A stretch of DNA of 41,623 nt, taken from contig VMGT01000016.1 of assembly GCA_007376725.1 (NCBI GenBank), positions 1 through 41,623 on the forward strand, in the 5' to 3' direction. The DNA is from Parcubacteria group bacterium Greene1014_15. Lineage in GTDB: Bacteria; Patescibacteriota; Minisyncoccia; Phycocordibacterales; VMGT01. Below, piece by piece: positions 16,385 through 23,513 of the stretch. The first letter of the stretch is position 1. Each line of letters begins with the position of its first letter. Below the pieces are notes generated by a model that had not been told where the DNA came from, searched no databases, and saw only the letters and a list, made by a program, of their open reading frames with translations. Made by a program: the position numbers and the translations under genes.

Positions 16385-17449
16385 TCATTTATCAAGTATC
16401 GTCTCCTGCACACAGCCCGGAAGCACATGACTTTCTTCGTTATACAGCGCGGGATTATTTTTAAACTCTTCCCAGTCTTTTATATGCCGTAGTATCTTTT
16501 CCCGATACATATCTTTCAGAGCAGGATCAAGATATTTGAATGGACAATGGGTGGTTATTGTTGATCCGCCGACAAAGAGCATAATCTCGGTTCTTCCCAA
16601 TTCGCCGCCGAGCGTGCCGGCTTTTCCAAGGATATCTCCCGCCTTCACTGTGTCGCCTAGGGAAACGAGCGGATTGCTGACATGGTCATGTTCTAAAATC
16701 CATTGCGAATTTGTGCTTGGCTGAATATGAATTCCGTAATCCTTCGTATAATCTTTGTAGAAAAGTTTTGTGATAACCCCATCAATTGCCGCAAGAACAT
16801 CGGTATCCCGAGCAACACGATATTCAAACGTGGGAAGAATTTTTGGTCCATCGGGTCCCATGACCTCGACACCATACTCAAGAAAAACTTTATTTTCAGC
16901 CGGTAAAAAAAGGAAGGATCCCGCTGTACCCGTCGTTTTATTCCACTCCTCAAAACGAACACCGAAGTTTTTCAAAACCGGCGGCTCTATAGAAATTTGC
17001 GCTGGAGCAGGTCGAACAGCTTGTGGCGTAATGATTGGTGGAGGAGTAACTGGCGGCGGAGTCAGGGGCAATGGCGGAGGTTGCACCAAGAAAGGCACGG
17101 GTAGAGATGCACCCTTTTTCTTCGCCAGTTCATTCAGTTTCATTCTCGTCCGCCGTCCGACGAGTCCGAAGCCTGTCGTGCGTTCATCACCTTCCGAAAC
17201 AATGCCATATTTCATCTGAAACTTTTGCACAGCCCGCCTTGTGAGCATACCGAAGTATCCAGTTACGGCGCCGCCTGGATATACGCCGGGTATGCTTTTT
17301 AATGCTTCCTGCAAGCGTACAACTTCTGGACCAGTCGAACCTTGCTTAAGATTCATCGAGAAGTCTTGACCAAAAACAGCACTCGCGAACAACGCGCTTA
17401 TAAGCGCCGATGCAACACACAAAAATACAATCTTTTTCTGCATTTTCAT
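16385..17449 (-). CDS. Exported peptidoglycan-binding / degenerate LytM (M23-like) protein
   Basis: The 354-residue product has a signal peptide (about 1-28), a PG_binding_1 domain (about 33-110: LKQGSTGPEVVRLQEAL, GYFGMLTRRAVQKFQ), a Pro-rich linker (PPPLPLTPPPVTPPP) and a C-terminal M23-like fold with DTVKAGDILGKAGTLG. The M23 zinc ligands (HxxxD and HxH) are not present: where HLHFE is expected the sequence reads RTEIMLFV. It is therefore probably a non-catalytic cell-wall or envelope regulator, like other degenerate LytM proteins. It acts outside the cytoplasmic membrane. Confidence 0.82.
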   Translation of the reverse strand: MKMQKKIVFLCVASALISALFASAVFGQDFSMNLKQGSTGPEVVRLQEALKSIPGVYPGGAVTGYFGMLTRRAVQKFQMKYGIVSEGDERTTGFGLVGRRTRMKLNELAKKKGASLPVPFLVQPPPLPLTPPPVTPPPIITPQAVRPAPAQISIEPPVLKNFGVRFEEWNKTTGTAGSFLFLPAENKVFLEYGVEVMGPDGPKILPTFEYRVARDTDVLAAIDGVITKLFYKDYTKDYGIHIQPSTNSQWILEHDHVSNPLVSLGDTVKAGDILGKAGTLGGELGRTEIMLFVGGSTITTHCPFKYLDPALKDMYREKILRHIKDWEEFKNNPALYNEESHVLPGCVQETILDK

Positions 17450-17575
17450 ACATGTAGTATATCTTGTTGTGTCGGGGTTCTAAGAATTCGTTATTCACAG
17501 GTTCACAGCACGGCGGAGTACATTCCCTGTTACAATATCCATATCTAGTCGTTAGTTCTTGTATATCTAATTTTT

Positions 17576-18655
17576 ATGGAATTTATAAAAAATCTGCATC
17601 TCGAAAGCGTATCTATGCCAAAGAAAATAGCCCTTCTTGCCGTTCTCATTCTTATCGTCGCTGTTGTGCTTTCCGTTATTAAAATGGTTCTCTCAAACAC
17701 TTTCGGAATCTCGCAGGGAGGATTTGGTTCGTCCATCGTTCCCTCCTTCTCCTACGACGCGTATCGCGAGGATTACGACCGATCTTATGGCGTGGCAGAG
17801 GGAGCACCAAATTATAACGCTACAAAAAGCCTGGGTTCCTCTTTCGTTCCATCCGCAATGCCTCTTCCTCCTATCCCACCTTACCCGCAGGACGTAACTC
17901 CGGGAAATGATGCCGAAGATTTTGAAATCACCTCCTATGACGCATTAATACAAGCAAACGGCGAAAGCAGTGATGAATGCGCGTCAATTCTTGCCTTAAA
18001 ATCACGGGAAGACATTGTGTTTGAAAACTCTACAGAGTCGAAAACCGGCTGCAGCTATACATTTAAAGTCGAGAACGCCACAGCTTCTGAAGTTTTGGCC
18101 ATCATCAAAAGCCTCAACCCGAAATCACTCGATGAAAATACCTATACCATCAAACGAACCATCACGGGACTCATGAGTGAAATTGACATCCTCACAAAAA
18201 AATTAGCCTCAATAGAAGCAACGTTAGAGCAGGCGCTCAATGCGTATGATGAAATAAGCAGAATTGCCACAGCAGATAAAGATGCCGAAAGCCTTGCAAA
18301 AATCATCGACAGCAAAGTAAATCTCATTGAACGCCTCTCTGTGGAGCGCATCAATATTCAAAATCAGATAACAACGATACAGCGTTCATATTCCGACCAA
18401 CTCGACCATCTCAACTACACGGTGTTCACCGTCTCGGTCTTTGAGCAAAAAGTGGTTGATTTTGAACAAATCGGCGACTCGTGGATTGCAGAACTTCGCA
18501 CATTTTTTGCCGGGCTCAATACAACACTACAGCAGATGACGATCGGCATTCTCTCATTTCTCATTAATTTCGCTTACTACGCACTCATCTTTGTTATCAT
18601 GCTCTACGTCGCAAAATATGGTTGGCGTATGACAAAGACGTTCTGGAATTCGTAA
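17576..18655 (+). CDS. DUF4349-like membrane protein
   Basis: The 359-residue product has an N-terminal membrane helix (about 17-38), a Pro-rich periplasmic stretch, a central alpha/beta region, a long coiled coil (about 195-275: ITGLMSEIDILTKKLASIEATLEQALNAY), then a C-terminal membrane helix (about 325-348) and a short basic tail. This arrangement matches the DUF4349 family, which is membrane-anchored and of unknown function. The first Met lacks a Shine-Dalgarno; an alternative start 13 codons later (MPKKIALLA) is possible. It is transcribed divergently from the LytM-like gene. Confidence 0.78.
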   Translation: MEFIKNLHLESVSMPKKIALLAVLILIVAVVLSVIKMVLSNTFGISQGGFGSSIVPSFSYDAYREDYDRSYGVAEGAPNYNATKSLGSSFVPSAMPLPPIPPYPQDVTPGNDAEDFEITSYDALIQANGESSDECASILALKSREDIVFENSTESKTGCSYTFKVENATASEVLAIIKSLNPKSLDENTYTIKRTITGLMSEIDILTKKLASIEATLEQALNAYDEISRIATADKDAESLAKIIDSKVNLIERLSVERINIQNQITTIQRSYSDQLDHLNYTVFTVSVFEQKVVDFEQIGDSWIAELRTFFAGLNTTLQQMTIGILSFLINFAYYALIFVIMLYVAKYGWRMTKTFWNS

Positions 18656-18697
18656 CATGTACACCTGCGCATCAAAAAACCACCATCGGCAATTTTT

Positions 18698-18726
18698 TTG
18701 ACAGGTTTGTGTATGTGTGATACAAT
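18698..18726 (+). promoter_or_regulatory. Near-consensus sigma70-type promoter
   Basis: A perfect -35 TTGACA, a 17-nt spacer and -10 TACAAT (5 of 6 matches). It points at the 52-codon membrane protein at 18771. Transcription should start near 18733. Confidence 0.85.
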
Positions 18727-18770
18727 CTTTCGAGGTTTCGAGGTTTTATTGTGTCAAATAAGGAGAACTT

Positions 18771-18929
18771 GTGCTCATCGTTGCGTATGTGTTATTTACT
18801 CTGGGCTGCATTTCAGAGCTAATCTTTATGGTTTTAGCGTCTGGGTCTGGCAAGTGTAAGCTTGAGTTCCAAATACTACCATTCTGGTTTGTGCTTGCTG
18901 CGGCGGTCGCAAAGTATCTTAGCGCCTAG
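18771..18929 (+). CDS. Small two-helix membrane protein, 52 aa, GTG start
   Basis: Too short to stand out by length, but well supported. A near-consensus promoter lies about 45 nt upstream, and AAGGAG sits 5 nt before the GTG codon. The product begins MLIVAYVLFTLGCISELIF, with a first hydrophobic helix (about 2-22), a short charged turn (SGSGKCKLEFQ) and a second helix (FWFVLAAAVAKYL). No homologue is recognised. Small membrane proteins of this kind often regulate a larger membrane partner, but nothing here shows which. A hairpin (AGGACC...GGTCCT, 18934-18967) follows. Confidence 0.7.
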   Translation: MLIVAYVLFTLGCISELIFMVLASGSGKCKLEFQILPFWFVLAAAVAKYLSA

Positions 18930-19026
18930 TCCCCAGGACCTACTGCAATTTAAATGCTGTGGGTCCTAAAAATATACAGTAAAGATAACTTTTCGAGTTT
19001 ATCGCACAACCACAGGAGGTAGAACA

Positions 19027-19392
19027 ATGCTTACGAGATGCAGTCCTCGCGAACTTGCGGAAGTTCTATTGTTGCGTTCGGAATGTATTGTACAAATGGC
19101 GGCAGTTATAAGCGACAAGTATGGAATATTTTCCTGGGGATGGAATCACCCGGGACCGAAGTCCGAGGGCATTCACGCTGAAAAGCACGCTCTTATGCGC
19201 GCGAACAGAAAACGTCTCAAGGGTGCAAAGCTCACTATTGCGGGCATGCGAAAGAAAAGCAAAAACAAAGTTCTTTCACGGCCATGCGATGATGAAGAAT
19301 GGTCATGCCTTGCTCTTGCGTGCAAAGCAGGCATCGGCATCATTGAATACCATACAAAAAATGGAGAGTGGACAAAAATAGTTCTCTTCTGA
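19027..19392 (+). CDS. Cytidine deaminase-fold-like protein
   Basis: The 121-residue product follows AGGAGGT by 7 nt, which fixes the start. GIHAEKHALMRA resembles the HAE zinc/catalytic motif of the deaminase superfamily. RPCDDEEWSCLALACKAGIGIIEYH sits where PCxxC and the following helix-strand are expected, but the Cys spacing is C-X6-C, not C-X2-C. It could be a divergent or inactive deaminase. It probably forms a transcription unit ending at the hairpin at 19393. Confidence 0.6.
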   Translation: MLTRCSPRELAEVLLLRSECIVQMAAVISDKYGIFSWGWNHPGPKSEGIHAEKHALMRANRKRLKGAKLTIAGMRKKSKNKVLSRPCDDEEWSCLALACKAGIGIIEYHTKNGEWTKIVLF

Positions 19393-19435
19393 AACAGTGG
19401 AGATCATGCATGATTTCCACTGTTTTCTTTTTCCG
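19393..19435 (+). terminator. Rho-independent terminator
   Basis: Stem AACAGTGGA...TCCACTGTT followed by TTCTTTTT. It directly follows the deaminase-like gene. Confidence 0.9.
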
Positions 19436-19444
19436 TCGGCAATC

Positions 19445-19472
19445 TTGCAAAATTTTGATACTATGATATAAT
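19445..19472 (+). promoter_or_regulatory. Sigma70-type promoter
   Basis: -35 TTGCAA, a 16-nt spacer and a perfect -10 TATAAT, about 45 nt upstream of the small acidic protein gene at 19517. Confidence 0.75.
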
Positions 19473-19516
19473 GCAATGTAGTATATCCGCCGATACAACC
19501 AACAAGGAGACGTAGC

Positions 19517-19738
19517 ATGCCACTGCCTCTTCCAGATGATGGTCCGGACGAACACCTCAATTATTTTGATCATTACGACGATTGCCACGAAATTGACCGA
19601 GAGCCCTCATACAAGGAGACTTACGATTGGTTAGACGGCGATTTTTACCCTGAATACGAGGATGAAGAACCAAGGCCAGAGATTTTGTCGGGAGTAACCT
19701 TTAACGGGAAACCAATCGTCAGGGATGAGTTCGACTAA
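19517..19738 (+). CDS. Small acidic hypothetical protein
   Basis: The 73-residue, highly acidic and aromatic product (DDGPDEHLNYFDHYDDCHEID, then YDWLDGDFYPEYEDEEPRPE) has AAGGAG 9 nt before its start, its own promoter and its own terminator. No domain is recognised. The composition would suit a nucleic-acid mimic or an inhibitor or antitoxin of a basic partner, but that is speculation. Confidence 0.75.
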   Translation: MPLPLPDDGPDEHLNYFDHYDDCHEIDREPSYKETYDWLDGDFYPEYEDEEPRPEILSGVTFNGKPIVRDEFD

Positions 19739-19742
19739 CAAG

Positions 19743-19785
19743 CGGCCATGATTGCACACGTGCAGTCATGGCCGTTTTCTTAAAA
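19743..19785 (+). terminator. Rho-independent terminator overlapping the metK 3' end
   Basis: Stem CGGCCATGAtTGCAC/GTGCAgTCATGGCCG followed by TTTTCTT. The T tract overlaps the end of the convergent metK gene. Confidence 0.88.
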
Positions 19786-20871
19786 TGAAAATGAGAAGGC
19801 TTTTTCTTTTTCTTTTTCTGGCACCACAACAATCTCCTCCCATGGCAATCCTTTTTTGCCGAAGTGACCGTATGCGGCTGTCTTGCGAAAAATGGGGCGG
19901 CGCAAACCGAGTCGTTCAATGATCGCCTGGGGACGGAAATCGTATGCTTGTTTCGCTTGGTCAAGGATATTTTCTCCACGCTCATTGATTGCCTCTACCA
20001 TAACCGGTTCTGCGCGGCCGATCGCGTAGGCAACAGAAACAAGACACTCCTTTGCCAATCCTTCTGCCACAAATTGCTTCGCAACAAAACGTGACATATA
20101 TGCGGCAGAACGATCCACTTTCGTGCAATCTTTGCCTGAAAAAGCGCCACCGCCATGCGGTACAAGGCCGCCGTAGGTGTCAACAATAATTTTTCTTCCC
20201 GTCAAACCAGCATCCGCCGTAAATCCTCCTTTGACAAATGAACCTGTGGGATTTACTAAAATCTCAAGTCCTTTTACAAACCCAACAAGAGGAGTTATAA
20301 GCCGATCAATAAGAATTTCTCGAATTTCTTCCTGCGATACTTCTTGTGCATGCTGGCAACTTACCAAAATTGTCGCCACTTCACCGTCCATGATCGTCAC
20401 CTGCGCTTTACCATCCGGCCGAAGCCACGAAACTCCTCCTTTGCGGCGCAAATACTCAAGTCCTTTGGTCAAATTGTGCACGAGCACAACACCTTTCGGC
20501 AGATATTCAGGCGTTTCGTCCGTCGCATAGCCGTACATAATTCCCTGGTCTCCTGCTCCTCCGATGTCAACTCCCTGCGCTATGTCCCCCGATTGCTCTG
20601 CCACGTACACGATTATTTTGAGTCGATCCGTATACCCGATCGAATGATAGAGATCACGAGCAACTCGTTCATAATCAACATTCGCTTTTGTTGTAACTTC
20701 ACCGCCGATCACAAGAAGTCCATGGCTGCCAAATGTTTCAACTGCAACACGGCTATAGGGATCCTGTTCCAAACATGCATCAAGGATTGCATCAGAAATC
20801 TGATCGCACACTTTGTCAGGATGTCCCGATGTAACACTTTCTACGGTATATGTATTTGTCTTGTATAACAT
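19780..20871 (-). CDS. metK: S-adenosylmethionine synthetase
   Basis: Makes SAM from methionine and ATP. 363 residues: SGHPDKVCDQISDAILD (ATP/Mg site), GGEVTTKANVDYERVAR, GAGDQGIMYGYATDETPEYLP (signature 1), GGGAFSGKDCTKVDRSAAY (signature 2) and GRAEPVMVEA. The C-terminus is short and ends in a Glu/Lys-rich tail (KEKEKAFSFSF). There is no Shine-Dalgarno; the start is preceded by A/T-rich sequence. It has an unusually long 5' region with strong secondary structure (20919-21121), a likely place for SAM-dependent control. It provides methyl donor for, among others, the SET protein at 39.5 kb. Confidence 0.97.
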   Translation of the reverse strand: MLYKTNTYTVESVTSGHPDKVCDQISDAILDACLEQDPYSRVAVETFGSHGLLVIGGEVTTKANVDYERVARDLYHSIGYTDRLKIIVYVAEQSGDIAQGVDIGGAGDQGIMYGYATDETPEYLPKGVVLVHNLTKGLEYLRRKGGVSWLRPDGKAQVTIMDGEVATILVSCQHAQEVSQEEIREILIDRLITPLVGFVKGLEILVNPTGSFVKGGFTADAGLTGRKIIVDTYGGLVPHGGGAFSGKDCTKVDRSAAYMSRFVAKQFVAEGLAKECLVSVAYAIGRAEPVMVEAINERGENILDQAKQAYDFRPQAIIERLGLRRPIFRKTAAYGHFGKKGLPWEEIVVVPEKEKEKAFSFSF

Positions 20872-20918
20872 GGGTATAAAAAAATGATAAAAAGTATTCC
20901 AAAAACGGTGTGTTTAAC

Positions 20919-21121
20919 GCAAAAATCCCCTATGGTTCGGGAATGAAAAAGAGAAGAAAGAGGATTTTGCACTACGTTTCAATAACGCATACGCATCATC
21001 ATTCCCCGAATTTACACGGAGTACTTCGGCTTCCACCAGCGCCGAGTACAAACCCGGTCAGGTTGGCATGGAACCTGGACCAAAGCGCCATATAATTCCA
21101 TCTTCTTGATAACAATATGCG
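20919..21121 (-). promoter_or_regulatory. Structured metK leader, candidate SAM-responsive riboswitch
   Basis: Read on the minus strand. CGCATA (21116-21121) and TATGCG (20986-20991) can close a domain that starts TTATCAAGAAGA. The domain contains ATGGAA/TTCCAT followed by GCCAACC, reminiscent of P2 and GCAACC in SAM-I. There is also an alternative CAGGTT/AACCTG hairpin and a GTACT-CGGC/GCCG-AAGTAC hairpin with GGTGG in its loop. Downstream, GCAAAATCC pairs with GGATTTTTGC (20919-20970). The loop of that hairpin carries CATTCCCGAA, complementary to TTCGGGGAATG at the end of the domain (21000-21010), so two exclusive folds exist. No kink-turn was seen, so the class is uncertain. Confidence 0.5.
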
Positions 21122-21306
21122 GCTATGAACGTGCCTCTGCACTTTACGATACTCGTGTGATTACTCCTGTCAACACATTCCTGTGCATAACTCGCTCAAT
21201 CGATTCGTGTCGTCCATAGCATACTGTACAAAACGTATGATGTATGCTTTTCTGAATATAGAAGGAAATTCTTCGCGTATTGAACTGTTACCAAAGGAGT
21301 ACAAGT

Positions 21307-21648
21307 ATGCGTAATATAGCGTTAGGTGTTGACGGTAGATTGCCAAAAGAATATGAGACGCCAATTTTGGACAAACAGAGTCGTCAAATATCGTGCATAG
21401 TCTACAATGGAAAAGGATTGCATATAGCAGCTTTTGTAGTATCTGCAGATGGTTCTATTGTTGCTAAGAAATCCGATTCTGTACTTGACCTTCCTGTCGA
21501 GGAAGCGCTGCGATTGATTATGGAAATCGCCAATACTGTCTCTTTCTCCGATGCACTCAATACTAAAACAAACGAAGCCTTAACGGCAATTGAGATTATA
21601 GCTCGACATGCAATCTCTTCCTGTTCTCGGGGCACCATGACACCATAG
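21307..21648 (+). CDS. Hypothetical protein
   Basis: The 113-residue product starts MRNIALGVDGRLPKEYE, chosen because AAAGGAG lies 9 nt upstream; a Met 9 codons earlier has no ribosome-binding site. The middle looks like a beta-strand pair (ISCIVYNGKGLHIAAFVVSADGSIV), and the C-terminal half is helical. Not recognised. It is convergent with the gene at 21704 and shares a bidirectional terminator with it. Confidence 0.65.
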   Translation: MRNIALGVDGRLPKEYETPILDKQSRQISCIVYNGKGLHIAAFVVSADGSIVAKKSDSVLDLPVEEALRLIMEIANTVSFSDALNTKTNEALTAIEIIARHAISSCSRGTMTP

Positions 21649-21669
21649 TGTACCTCTTGATGGAAACAT

Positions 21670-21695
21670 GCCGCTCAAGATATGTCTTGAGCGGC
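21670..21695. terminator. Hairpin between convergent genes
   Basis: Perfect 11-bp stem GCCGCTCAAGA/TCTTGAGCGGC with loop TATG, between convergent small genes. Flanks are A/T-rich but without a long T run. Confidence 0.75.
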
Positions 21696-21703
21696 GATTA
21701 AAT

Positions 21704-21964
21704 TCAATCCAGTTTCTCGATGTTTCTACACGCACAAACTGCTTGTGCGAGTTCCTCGTATGTTTTGATCGTATGTGGAACCCATTGAAATGCAACCGTG
21801 CGTTTCCCTCTTTGCATACAATCTGCATAGGTAATGTTAGGGACAAGTTTTTTGAGCGTTGCATAAGGAATACTTGATTCTACATCCGGAATCAAAAAAA
21901 CTCCGGTTCCAAGCGCATCAGAAGAAACTCCCTTAAGCCATCCTTTTTTCGTCTGATTGTCCAT
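21704..21964 (-). CDS. Hypothetical protein
   Basis: 86 residues from MDNQTKKGWLKGVSSDALG; AAGGAAG about 6 nt upstream decides this start over one 9 codons earlier. Features: VFLIPDVESSIPYATLKKLVP and FQWVPHTIKTYEELAQAVC. No family recognised. It is the last gene of a run of small minus-strand genes (23425 down to 21704) that share strong Shine-Dalgarno sites. Confidence 0.6.
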   Translation of the reverse strand: MDNQTKKGWLKGVSSDALGTGVFLIPDVESSIPYATLKKLVPNITYADCMQRGKRTVAFQWVPHTIKTYEELAQAVCACRNIEKLD

Positions 21965-22031
21965 ATACTTCTTCCTTTCTCCCTCTTTCACACATCAGTA
22001 AATCGTAAGTAGAGACAGTCCCTACTTACAC

Positions 22032-22643
22032 CTACTGCTGAAAACCAATTTTGGATGGAAGTACAATGTGTTCACCTTCCCAGATACCCTTCCCAACGAC
22101 TTCATCGACAAAACCGAGCGTGGGAGCATCTTCTCCAAAAAATACTTTTTGCTCATCATAATATTCACGGAGATGCAAGCCACGCAACTCTCTCCCTTCC
22201 CGTTTTCCCATGATGACGCGATCAAGTTTCTCCTGCATGAGTTCAAGATGCGCTCCAAGCTTCGTAAACTTCTCCGAGATGTTGGTTCCGTTATAGCAGA
22301 ACGAGGAACTTGAAGAAATCCTTTGAAGTTTAAATCTGGCAAAGGGAGTCGAGAGCCGTATGCCACATGACTGCAACAGCGCAAGGCCGTATGCATCACA
22401 TTTTCCGTCAACAAGGCCGATAATTGGAGCATCAATCGTACCCATCGTGCTCACAAGGCTCAAAGCTTCATCAACATCACCATAGCGAGTATCTATATAG
22501 AAACGAATCGGCGTTCTGCTGTCACGCAGATTAAGTTGAATAAACTGCATCCGAAGCCGGCCGACACACGAATCGTTGATATTTTCTTCACTCAACAATA
22601 TCCTTCGGTCATACAAACCATTCACTAATTCTTCAAACGTCAT
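22032..22643 (-). CDS. ClpP-fold protein lacking catalytic residues
   Basis: 203 residues from MTFEELVNGLYDRRILL; AGGAGG 7 nt upstream fixes the start. The ClpP/crotonase fold is recognisable: RRILLSEENIND, RFYIDTRYGDVDEALSLVSTM (ClpP: SPGG-VxxGxxIYDTM), GLVDGKCDAYGLALLQSCG, and a C-terminal FFGEDAPTLGFVDEVVG. At the nucleophile position ClpP has GxAASMG with catalytic Ser; here it is GKCDAYG (Ala84). Where MIHQP carries the catalytic His the sequence is FKLQR. It is thus very likely a pseudoprotease. It may assemble with an authentic ClpP as an inactive subunit (inference); no Clp ATPase is nearby. Confidence 0.75.
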   Translation of the reverse strand: MTFEELVNGLYDRRILLSEENINDSCVGRLRMQFIQLNLRDSRTPIRFYIDTRYGDVDEALSLVSTMGTIDAPIIGLVDGKCDAYGLALLQSCGIRLSTPFARFKLQRISSSSSFCYNGTNISEKFTKLGAHLELMQEKLDRVIMGKREGRELRGLHLREYYDEQKVFFGEDAPTLGFVDEVVGKGIWEGEHIVLPSKIGFQQ

Positions 22644-22699
22644 CGATTCCTCCTTTCTTTCAACAATCATTCATCCATGTCTTGAAATATGCTCTTTCT

Positions 22700-23071
22700 C
22701 TATTTCGTACGAGTCATCAATGCTAAAAGAGCCAGCAACATTTCTTCGGTAGGAATAATCAATATGTCCATGCTTTCCGGTTCAACAGTTTTGCCGAGTT
22801 CTTTGCTAAGTGCCTGCACATCGATGCCGCTCTCTTGTATGTCGAACAAAGGATAACCATCTGCGCATGTCTCGTCGGGATAATAGAGACCAAGCACTCC
22901 TTCGGCAGTCGAAATTTTAAAGTACCCTGCATGTTCAAACATTTCCATAGCAGCGCCGCCCAACAGCTCCCACCATGGTCCTTCAATATGTCCTGGAATT
23001 TCTTCTCTCGTCACAATAACATTGGTAAAACCAATACTTTCGAACCATTCACAGATTTCATGATCCGTCAT
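22700..23071 (-). CDS. Hypothetical protein
   Basis: 123 residues from MTDHEICEWFESIGF, preceded by GGGGGAAG. A longer form starting 13 codons earlier is possible. Features: VIVTREEIPGHIEGPWWELLGG, GYFKISTAEGVLGLYYPDE, and a hydrophobic C-terminal helix (EEMLLALLALM). No family recognised. It lies between the ClpP-like gene and a 37-residue membrane protein, on the same strand. Confidence 0.6.
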   Translation of the reverse strand: MTDHEICEWFESIGFTNVIVTREEIPGHIEGPWWELLGGAAMEMFEHAGYFKISTAEGVLGLYYPDETCADGYPLFDIQESGIDVQALSKELGKTVEPESMDILIIPTEEMLLALLALMTRTK

Positions 23072-23106
23072 TTTTCTTCCCCCATCGCATGTTTTGACTA
23101 CCATTT

Positions 23107-23220
23107 TCATTGTTTAATGTGCATATACACAGAAAACGCCATGAACAGCAGAATTCCTCCGAATCCAAGAACTATGACACCCCAGGCCAACCATTCAATA
23201 ACGGTCAATGCGATTACCAT
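23107..23220 (-). CDS. Small membrane protein, 37 aa
   Basis: MVIALTVIEWLAWGVIVLG then a hydrophobic continuation ending YMHIKQ: essentially one long transmembrane helix with a short basic tail. AGGGGA lies about 10 nt before the start. Its 5' end overlaps the DUF5678 gene by 26 nt, which suggests translational coupling. Evidence is limited to the ribosome-binding site, hydrophobicity and operon position. Confidence 0.45.
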   Translation of the reverse strand: MVIALTVIEWLAWGVIVLGFGGILLFMAFSVYMHIKQ

Positions 23221-23425
23221 TGGTGTCTTTCCCCTCGATAAATTCCACAGCAGTACACGCAGGGTCATCAAGTTGGACAAGTAAATCGTCAAGCTCGATA
23301 GCATTCGCAATGACCTTGCCGTCTATAACAGCGATCCATTGATCCGCATAAGCTTTACAAAGTTCATCCCAATTGTTATCGATCCAGACAATATCTTCCT
23401 CGTATGCCTTTCGGTCCCGAGCCAT
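23195..23425 (-). CDS. DUF5678-like small protein
   Basis: 76 residues from MARDRKAYEEDIVWIDNNW; AAAGGAG 6 nt upstream fixes the start. The pattern W-DNNWDELCKAYADQWIAVIDGKVIANA is that of DUF5678 and matches the paralogue-like gene at 32183 (WIEANGKELYEKYGGEWVAAD). Function unknown; these short proteins typically consist of this motif plus a helix. It is first gene of the minus-strand cluster running to 21704. Confidence 0.75.
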   Translation of the reverse strand: MARDRKAYEEDIVWIDNNWDELCKAYADQWIAVIDGKVIANAIELDDLLVQLDDPACTAVEFIEGKDTNGNRIDRY

Positions 23426-23513
23426 ATTTTTCTCCTTTCGTGGCAATCGTATTATGTATATCTCGACTATTTATATCACATTTCTGCAAAATACGAAATT
23501 CGGGAAATACAAA

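Noticed and set aside
20985-21121. SRP RNA (ffs) on the plus strand upstream of metK
   Set aside because: GGTCAGG is present but the GGAA tetraloop and the symmetric loop of SRP helix 8 are not in place; the minus-strand leader reading fits better.
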